From NCBI GenBank assembly GCA_015478945.1, contig JABUQX010027553.1, positions 1 through 28,760 on the forward strand: a DNA stretch of 28,760 nucleotides, written 5' to 3'. Below, piece after piece: positions 21,724-28,760 of this stretch. This DNA is from Trachelipus rathkii. Taxonomy: Eukaryota; Arthropoda; Malacostraca; Isopoda; Trachelipodidae. Positions within the stretch are counted from its first letter, which is position 1. The number at the start of each line of letters is the position of its first letter. The notes beneath the pieces were generated by a model. That model was not told where the DNA came from. It saw only the letters and a program-made list of their open reading frames with translations, and made no database searches. A program made the translations under genes and the position numbers.

Positions 21724-22870
21724 GCTTACCATCACGGGCTGGCCCTTTTCAAGGAGGGGGCAGAAATAAAATACAAGAATAATCCCACAAGCCTAAAACG
21801 CAAATCTCTAGGTGAGCGCAGACGGGGTTTAAAGAAGGAAGATTAAATACAGTTTGGGAAAAACAGAAGATGGAAGAGTTCACAAACAGCAAGTGCTGGA
21901 AAGAAGAGGCACAATGAACGAGTCTGGGATTTTTTCAATGTCACGCACAATTCATGCGAGAGCATGGCACTTCTTGTATTACGTGGCGGCGCAATGGAGG
22001 TGGAATGCGGCGGCAACTCCTGGCATCTACCGTGTAGAAAATAGAAAATGGCCCAACGTCACGTCGCAGAGATAGAAGGTCAAGAAGTTTAGGAAAGTAG
22101 GGACAGTTTATTAGTCTCTTTAGCTTTAGACTCAACCCTATCCAATAGAAGGGTGAGCCGGAGCCCCCCCAGATGTGAGAACAGAACCTCCAAGCAAGGC
22201 GAATAAGGCCTTATATAACGTGAGTAGATGTGGCAGGAGAAAAAAAATTCCCGACACCTGAACAGAACTCCCAGCTTGGTTTTACGTTCCGCAGCTTGGA
22301 GTAACAGATTAGCTATGGGAATTTATTATGGAGGTGTGGACCACACGCATTTTTGTTTATGTTCTAGACGAAGAATTTGTGTGTATGGGTTTGCAACACC
22401 AGAGTCGATGGGGTACGTGTCGAAGAAAGAACGGGTCCGAAATAAGGAGAGAGGAAAGGATTATGCTCTAAGAGGACTGTTTGAGAGAAAGGGAAGTAGT
22501 AGTAAAGTAGAAGCGTTAGTGAGTTCAAAGAGTAGAGGAGGTGAACACGAAACGGCTGTCGCCAATAGCGGGAAGAGTCCCATCGCAGGGCGGGGCAAAG
22601 AAAGGACGGCTGAGCGAGAAGGAGGCAACGTCTAATGCAAAAGAGGAGCAGATTTGAAGACGAGTGAGAAGGTAGAGATTACCGTCGAGAGAGTAAGTGA
22701 TCGATATATGTCTAATGGGTAATTGACGTGTCGGCGAGGTAGCGATTTTGGTGAGTGACAGGAGGTATGGAAGTCGAAAAGTTGAGGGAGATATAACATA
22801 TACTGGGGGGAAGAGAGTAGGATGCTGTTGAAGCATGGGAAAATAGGATGGAGAGAATAGGATATAATCT
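21721..22870 (-). mobile_element. Possible retroposed sequence body
   Basis: About 1.1 kb of GC-richer DNA ends in the poly(A) tract on the minus strand. No reverse transcriptase motif, polymerase III box pair or known SINE head is recognisable, and I could not define target-site duplications by eye. The part from about 22,400 to 22,870 is strongly purine-rich on the plus strand. The element could be a processed pseudogene, a 5'-truncated LINE or an unrelated segment that happens to abut a homopolymer. Confidence 0.3.
22228..22635 (+). CDS. Longest open frame, 135 residues, doubtful
   Basis: This is the longest uninterrupted frame in the window. The predicted peptide starts MWQEKKN, has a short Cys-containing segment near residues 43-54, and becomes strongly basic and Lys/Arg/Glu/Gly-rich from about residue 65. 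That bias follows directly from the purine-rich plus strand, which lacks T and therefore lacks stops. No known domain, signal peptide or membrane segment is visible. An antisense frame of 103 codons overlaps it at 22,525-22,836. It lies within the possible retroposed body and on the strand opposite its poly(A) tail. I regard chance as more likely than coding. Confidence 0.12.
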   Translation: MWQEKKNSRHLNRTPSLVLRSAAWSNRLAMGIYYGGVDHTHFCLCSRRRICVYGFATPESMGYVSKKERVRNKERGKDYALRGLFERKGSSSKVEALVSSKSRGGEHETAVANSGKSPIAGRGKERTAEREGGNV

Positions 22871-23559
22871 CAGATTAATGAGTGACAGGAGAGTTGTACT
22901 GCGTATACTCAGGTAAGAGAATGCCGAACTAATGTGGGAGGACGTCTGGAGACGTTCTTGGCGTAGTAGCAGAGATCACAAGTAGGCATGGATGCGTAGT
23001 ATCCACTAAGCCATTCCACGTCCCCAAATAAAAGAAGCTTGCAAGCCGACTGTTTGTAAAAATCGGGTAAGACTGGGTGTCTAGCGGGTCTGTTTCGCTT
23101 CCAGTAACTGTAGAAGGGGGGTGTACTAGCAAATGAGGACTGGCCCCGCATCAAATAGGACTGCCGCCCGAGAGACATCGCTAAAATTTGCAAGATGCCG
23201 GTTTGCACAATTACAGCTTTGCCTCTATTCAAGTGATGTTGAGAACTTATTTTCTGCTTTAAAAATAATAAATCGAATCTAAGGACATCGTTAAAAGGAG
23301 AATTTATTATGTTTTAATTTTAAGAACAATTGGGTATGAAATAAATTTATATACATAATGAGATTTATGTTCAAAGAAAATTATTTAAAAGTTAGGAGAA
23401 AGTGAATTATATTATATATTAATAAGAGGCTCTATAAATAATATATAATAATAGTTAGATACTAATCAGTACCAAATAATATGCTTCCTAGTGTAAGCTA
23501 TCGAGAGAAGACATAATTCTATAAGGTAATATATAAAAGAAGATAAGATTTAAGGGATA

Positions 23560-23657
23560 TTATATATATAGAGTACGTATTATTATACTATATATATATA
23601 TATAATATAATATTTAACTTATCATATATATATATTTAAATATTATATAATATAGAT

Positions 23658-23690
<33 letters not shown>

Positions 23691-23745
23691 TAATACATAT
23701 ATATATTATATATATATATATAATATATATATAATATGATGATAA
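23560..23745. repeat. TA block, left outer (mirrors 28,045-28,310)
   Basis: A dense TA microsatellite within the left arm lies at the position mirrored by the TA block at 28,045-28,310 in the right arm. The two differ in length and interruptions, as is usual for such repeats. Confidence 0.85.
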
Positions 23746-24140
23746 AAAATAGCTACTTTTTGGAATAAAATTGTTATAATATTATTCAAGCTCATAGTTC
23801 AACGAGGAATTATTTAAATTTAGGATGAATCTAAATATGATTTTTATTCTTTTAGAAAAAAATAATAAACTTATATTACGTAACTGTACAGGCAGAGTTC
23901 ATCGTTCATAGAGGAAATTAAATAAAATTTAGGAAGAAAGTGGAATTATTCTTTTTTCTGTATTTCCTTAAAATCTATTTTCTTAAAATATTTTTTGCTA
24001 AAGTGTAAATGTCTTAAGTCTTAATATAAGATGTCATTAACAATATCTTTGAATTTCATTATATCTATATTATTTTGTTATCAGTAATTTAATGGATCTT
24101 TTCATGATCTGTTTTAGTTGATGAAGATAGATTATTATAT

Positions 24141-24340
24141 CTAGGGGTTGGAGCTTGTGAGCCTTGAGTCTGGCCGATACAATTTTTTTAAAATGCTGGA
24201 GCAGAAGTTCGAGCTCGGGTATTTTTATAAATGCGGAGCTCGAGTCGAGTCTGGTAATTCTTTAAAAATCTGTGAGTTCCGATGAGCGGTAGTTGTGATG
24301 CACTGTGTATATTTTGTAAAATTGCTGGTAGCCGGTAGTT
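24141..24340 (+). mobile_element. hAT-like terminus, left copy
   Basis: The segment begins CTAGGGGTTGGAGC (24,141-24,154), matching the reverse complement of 27,670-27,683 at 13 of 14 bases. It is followed by degenerate GGAGC / GAGCTCGAG words that resemble a subterminal GGAGCC repeat. Known hAT elements often begin with CAGGGGT-like or TAGGGGT-like termini and carry subterminal repeats. This copy is more degraded than its partner. The element interior points toward the palindrome centre. No transposase domain could be read. Confidence 0.4.
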
Positions 24341-24611
24341 CTGGAGCCTGTAAAAAATCATTTGCGTGTCTCGCGCTTCCTGATTACAACTGATCGAATT
24401 TTTACTTTTTCTATCTATCTTAGATTTCTTGGTGTACTTTCACGAACATGCTATCACGGGATGGAGGAATCTTGGATCCTGATGATTTTGCTTATTTGTA
24501 TGTTCTGTGGACAGAGAGCTGCTAAGAGCAATATATGAAGAATCAGGAAAACCTCAGCAAGGAGATGGAACTTCGGCATCAGAAGATAGTGAACGTCAGA
24601 TTCTCCTAAAT

Positions 24612-25030
24612 TATTTAAAGGATATATATATATCAATATATATCATCTATAAATATAGTATATATATAATTAAATGATATAATATATATATATATACATA
24701 TATATAGTATATATATATATATAGTATATAGATATATAATATATTTATAGTAGTTATATACTATATATCATAATATATATATTATCTAAGAATATAATAT
24801 ATAATACTGAGTATATATATATAGATAGTATATATAATATATATAATATACTATATATATATATATATAATATATATATATATAATTATACGTAATAGAT
24901 ATATAATTATAACCATCATATATATCACTAGTACGGTATACGTATATATTATATATATACTCACAAATATATATATATATATAGTGATATATATAGATAT
25001 ATATATATAATAACTATAATATTATATGAT
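24612..25030. repeat. TA block, left inner (mirrors 26,826-27,270)
   Basis: About 0.4 kb of TA alternation with occasional G or C lies in the left arm at the mirror position of the block at 26,826-27,270. It separates two segments that each have inverted partners. Confidence 0.88.
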
Positions 25031-25078
25031 TGATACCGCTGTTTTTCCGTATTTGTGCTTACAGAATCGGTTTAAGAA

Positions 25079-25252
25079 ATGCTGAGCTTTGCGGTGTCGA
25101 TTTTGTCAAACTTTACCAGAAAAATCGCACAGAAACATCGCTCACTAACGTATGGAATTTCTTATTCTGAAAGTGCTATTCCCATGCTTGCCGAATTAAA
25201 AGCCGTGCTTAAACGAAAATATAAACAAACAAGATGGCTGCTTGTTGTCTGA
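25079..25252 (+). pseudogene. Short frame in left arm, 57 residues, partly shared with right arm
   Basis: The predicted peptide contains KIAQKHRSLTYGISYSESAI followed by PMLAELKAVLKRKYKQTRW, which has the look of coding sequence. The mirrored DNA in the right arm (about 26,570-26,800, minus strand) keeps the T-Y codons in phase and an ESAI-like stretch after one base is allowed for, but it is frameshifted and stopped elsewhere. A TTTGTGCTTACAG acceptor-like sequence ends at about 25,064. I recognise no domain. It may be an exon of a gene carried in both arms or a transposase remnant. The frame at 25,314-25,499 on the opposite strand competes with it as the coding direction of this arm. Confidence 0.2.
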
Positions 25253-26825
25253 ATTGATGAATGCGTCATTAATAAGATCTTAATTAAATAATTCTTTCAA
25301 ATAAATATAGTTATTAAAATTCTTTGTTGGTAAAATGTATAAGAAATAGACTCGATTTTTTTACTTGTTTATTCAAAACCACATGCTCCATCACATCTGA
25401 TTCAAATTGTTTAAAAACAAAAGTAAACCTACCGAAATTAGGTACGTCGTTTAACAGGAAATAGTTGCCAGAGCTGATGAGCATCTTCTTCATCGGCACT
25501 ATAAAGACAAATGATAAAAACCAATAGGAAAATTAAAAGCAAAAGAAAAGAGTAATTTCAGTTTCGTAAACGCTTCATATTATTACAGTTAATATTAAAG
25601 AGATGGAACTAAGAAATATGTCCATAAAGTATTAATGACTGTACGATCTTTTATCTGCAAGGCGAGTCAGATAATTTATTGGACTATTTTCTTTATTTCT
25701 ATTCTTAATCAATAAGATATGCCTGGCCTAAGGGCCCTGCATACCTAGCTTTGGTTATTTGATTCCATGGAAGTTTTTTCCAGGGAAATCAACCTTCTTG
25801 TAATTTTTAAAGAAACTATCCAAATATGAAACTGATATAAAAGATATAAGAAACTGCATTGTGGAAAGTTTTGTTTAAGATGTTTCTAATCTTAAAGTGA
25901 AGATCATAGGAAAGGGCCAATGTAGAAAAGCCGAGCATAAACAGAATTTAATGAAACATCATATGCACTGAGTATTTTAAGAGATAATGCTATCGAGAAA
26001 CGAGTAAACACGTTCATATTTCAATAAGGTTAGAGATAAAGGCTCGCTAAACAAATTTCGGGCGGAGCTGATTCTCCTAAAATGCCTGCATTACTACTGG
26101 CTTGTGTATTCGGGCGCTTAGGCCAGCAATTTTATGATTAAAGGAGATAGAAATAAAGAAAATAGTCCAAGTAAAGTATTATGGCTTGCGATAAATAGAA
26201 TACCAAAGTTTCAATATATTTAGCTAGCACTAATTTTTTAGTTCTATCTCCTTAATCATAATGTCAATAATATAAGCGTCTACGATAGAAATGAATCAGT
26301 ATTTCTTTGCTTTAATTTAGACCATTTCGTTTTGTCATTTAGTGGTTACGTGGAATAGAGAAATGCTCATCGTTTTGGCACTAATTACTGTTTAAACGAC
26401 CGTGACCGTAATTTCGTCACATATTTGTTTTTTAAACATTGAAATCGCTACTGTGATGGCGAAAAAGACTGAATAAAACAAATTAAAAAAAATACAAAAA
26501 TGGTTATAATTACTAATAAATTTGGTCAACTATTTGTGATTGATTTCTATTTGGAAGAAATTAATTTTAAAGCTAATTGTTGCATAATGAAGCATTTCAT
26601 CAATCAGTACACAGGCTGCATCTTGTTTTTGTTTAATATTTTGTCGTTAAAAGTATTAATTCGGGAGAGTGGGAAATAGCAACTTTCAAGAATTAGGAAA
26701 TTCATACGTTGGAGAGGTCATTTCGTTGCGATTTTCGGTAAGTTCGTAGGACACAAAAGAATGAGAGCACGAAGTGAGATGCTTAGTATCACATTTCGTG
26801 TAGCAAAAATACGAAAACAGCTCAA

Positions 26826-27270
26826 TAATATAATTATATATATATATATACTTATTATATCATAATAATATAGAGTTTATATATATAATAACTAAATTAT
26901 ATATAATATAATAGTAATCATATAGTATATAATATATAGTATATATAATATATCTAATAATTTATATATATAGATAGTATATATATATATTATATATATA
27001 TATATATTCGATATATATATTATATATCAATATATATTAATATTATATATGCAATTATATTTTAAATTATTAACTATAAATAAAAAAAATAAATATAATA
27101 AAAATTAATAATAAATATAATTTTATTAAAAAATAAATTAAAAAAAAATATACTAGTTAATATATATTAATATATATATATATAACTATATATATATATA
27201 ATATATATATATAATATATATTATATATAGTATATTTATATATATATATATATAATATAATATATAGTCT
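26826..27270. repeat. TA block, right inner (mirrors 24,612-25,030)
   Basis: TA alternation of similar length to its mirror partner, interrupted at 27,060-27,150 by an A-rich AATAAA-type patch that the left block lacks. Confidence 0.88.
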
Positions 27271-27489
27271 TTAAAAAATTATTTAGAAATCTGATTCACT
27301 ATCTTCTGATCGATTCATCTCCTTGCTGAGTTTTCCTTGATGCTTCATATATCTATTTCTGCTGCTTTCGTATCAGCAACATTTTAAAGCCAAAGCCTAG
27401 GATCAAGATGCCCATCAAGTTGATCAAGTTTGAACATATACCAAGAATCCTGAAGGCTAGATGAAAAAAATTAAATGTAGTGTGTAATC

Positions 27490-27683
27490 GGGCTGCGGAC
27501 CGCAAATTTTTTCGCTCCGATCCCGGCTCCAAGCATTTAAAAATGACTCCGTCCAACTCCGGCTCTGCTCAAGCATTTTGAAATTATCTGACTCGGCTCC
27601 GTCTCCGCATTTTTCAAATTTCTTGACTGCGGCTATATTTTAAAATATGCGGCTCTGGCTCCGGCTTCGGCTCCGACCCCTAG
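27490..27683 (-). mobile_element. hAT-like terminus, right copy
   Basis: Read on the minus strand, the segment starts CTAGGGGTCGGAGC and continues with tandem GGAGCC and GAAGCC words. Spaced GGAGCCG / GACTCGG-like words then extend for about 190 bases, with the AT-rich spacers found in subterminal regions. The flanking DNA outside the terminus (27,684-28,045) also matches the left-arm flank. The two termini therefore belong to the inverted duplication as a whole and need not be the two ends of one element. Confidence 0.5.
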
Positions 27684-28044
27684 TTATTAGTATTTCTCAC
27701 TAACAGTCATGAGAATCATTAATTCTGATTTTCATAATTTGAGATATGATGAATTAAGTGACGTCATTGGCATGCCATTACTGAAATTTTAAAATTGAGA
27801 AAATATTTTTTAGCGAAATATAAGAATGTTAAGAAATATGAGCAGAAAGAATGAATCTCCACCTTTCTTCCGGTAAATTCTTTAATTTAATTCTCTAGAA
27901 AGGATAACCTGCTGTACATTTAGGCAATAGAAGAATTAGTTTTTACATTTCGAATACAAAATCATATTTAGATTCATCCTAAGTGTAAAATAATTCCTCG
28001 TTGAACTATGAGTCTGAAATGTAATACAATTTTATTCAAAACAG

Positions 28045-28310
28045 ATTTTATATATATATATAATATATATATAATATATATTATATATATATATATAAAT
28101 ATATATATAAAATATATCCAAATATATATACGATTATTATAATTATATATATAAATATAATATATATATATAATATTATATATATATATATTATATATAT
28201 ATAATATATATTAATTATATAATATATATTATAATATAATTAAATTTATATATATATATATATATAATAATATACTATTATATATCTATAGATAATACTA
28301 TATATATATA
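28045..28310. repeat. TA block, right outer (mirrors 23,560-23,745)
   Basis: A TA microsatellite lies between matched unique segments of the right arm and mirrors the left outer block. Confidence 0.85.
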
Positions 28311-28760
28311 ACTTCACTTGCTTACTAATTTTCAAATAATTTTCTCTTGAACAGGCGGACCATATTAAATAATTCTATTCAAACAATTGTCTTAAAAATA
28401 AAACCATGAATAAAATCTCCCTTGATTGTCTTAGATCCGATTTTATCATTTTTAAAGCAGTAGTATTTATAAAGCATTGGTATTTTGTAGTAAAAAAGGC
28501 AAAGCGTAATTGTGCAAAAGCGGCATCTTGCACAAATTTAGGATAGCATGGCAGGCCTTTGGATGGGGCCAGATTTGGAGTGAATGAGAGAAGAAACTGG
28601 GTGCTTTAAAAACTACGCTGAAGCGTGTTCTTTTTGGGACCGTTTGGGGATGGTTAGTGTAAAGCACCGTTGCTTGATTCACCAAGGGCGTTCTCCGATG
28701 AAGAGTTAAAATCTTCTGTGACTCATTCATGTTAACACTTACATTCAACACGGAACGCTG
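28311..28760. other. Outer right arm, no independent gene
   Basis: This segment is the inverted partner of about 22,870-23,410. The minus-strand 94-codon frame at 28,467-28,751 has no recognised domain. Its partner DNA on the left arm carries a different frame (22,909-23,232), so neither is conserved as protein. Confidence 0.5.

Larger units (their letters stand above)
22870..28760. repeat. Giant imperfect palindrome, arms about 2.9 kb, centre about 25,900
   Basis: Left- and right-arm pieces pair as reverse complements in the same order from the outside inward. Matches: 22,877-22,888 with 28,716-28,727; 23,190-23,200 with 28,521-28,531; 23,254-23,266 with 28,448-28,460; 23,791-23,815 with 27,988-28,012 (25 bases identical); 24,553-24,567 with 27,316-27,330 (15 identical); 25,679-25,702 with 26,147-26,170 (24 identical). 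Coordinate sums drift smoothly from about 51,600 to 51,880, as expected from small indels. A segment near 25,860-25,960 aligns poorly and is the likely loop. The right arm is cut by the window edge. Divergence consists of scattered substitutions and short gaps. Confidence 0.88.

Noticed and set aside
24141..27683. A single intact 3.5-kb hAT transposon bounded by the two CTAGGGG termini
   Set aside because: DNA outside both termini is itself inverted-repeated, no convincing 8-bp target duplication is present, and the interior is a palindrome without a readable transposase.
1..28760. Prokaryotic genes, CRISPR arrays, operons or ribosome binding sites
   Set aside because: No closely packed frames, no regularly spaced direct repeats with unique spacers, and composition and splice-like signals that point to a eukaryote.

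Overview
This is an AT-rich nuclear DNA window from a eukaryote, most likely an animal. It contains no operon structure, no complete long gene and no RNA gene I can recognise. The lineage is uncertain. Animal ancestry is suggested by one coding-like exon ending at a consensus splice donor, by an arthropod-style TATA plus initiator pair, and by traces of hAT-like and non-LTR transposable elements. Long TA microsatellites and near GC-free stretches make up much of the sequence.

Layout: 1-5,230 is gene-free AT-rich DNA with TA blocks, an ATTCGG cluster (2,862-2,938) and imperfect palindromes centred near 3,274 and 4,169. 5,230-7,720 is a more GC-rich domain with short frames but no recognisable gene. 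7,720-13,100 is AT-rich again, with imperfect palindromes centred near 8,640 and 10,209. 13,130-13,460 is a GC-rich island carrying a candidate core promoter and a 62-codon frame. 13,800-14,122 holds a short direct duplication and a possible decayed fragment of a non-LTR retrotransposon. 14,950-20,160 is largely a TA desert with two small islands. 20,180-20,770 is the best coding candidate: a minus-strand exon, apparently frameshifted, ending at a CAG|GTAGG donor. 21,690-22,870 looks like a retroposed body on the minus strand with a 31-nt poly(A) tail.

The main discovery is at 22,870-28,760: a giant imperfect palindrome with arms of about 2.9 kb that runs off the right edge. Its arms pair in the same order from the outside to a centre near 25,900. 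Mirrored pieces include exact inverted matches of 24 and 25 bp, two pairs of TA blocks, and a pair of hAT-like CTAGGGGT termini with GGAGCC-type subterminal DNA. The arms differ by many scattered substitutions and small indels, and short reading frames in them are broken at different places.

Two explanations must be kept apart. One is biological: old inverted duplication or foldback transposition. The other is technical: a long-read or amplification artefact in which a molecule was read out and back and left unpolished. The smaller palindromes elsewhere and the near absence of intact frames keep the second explanation alive. Nothing in the sequence alone decides it.
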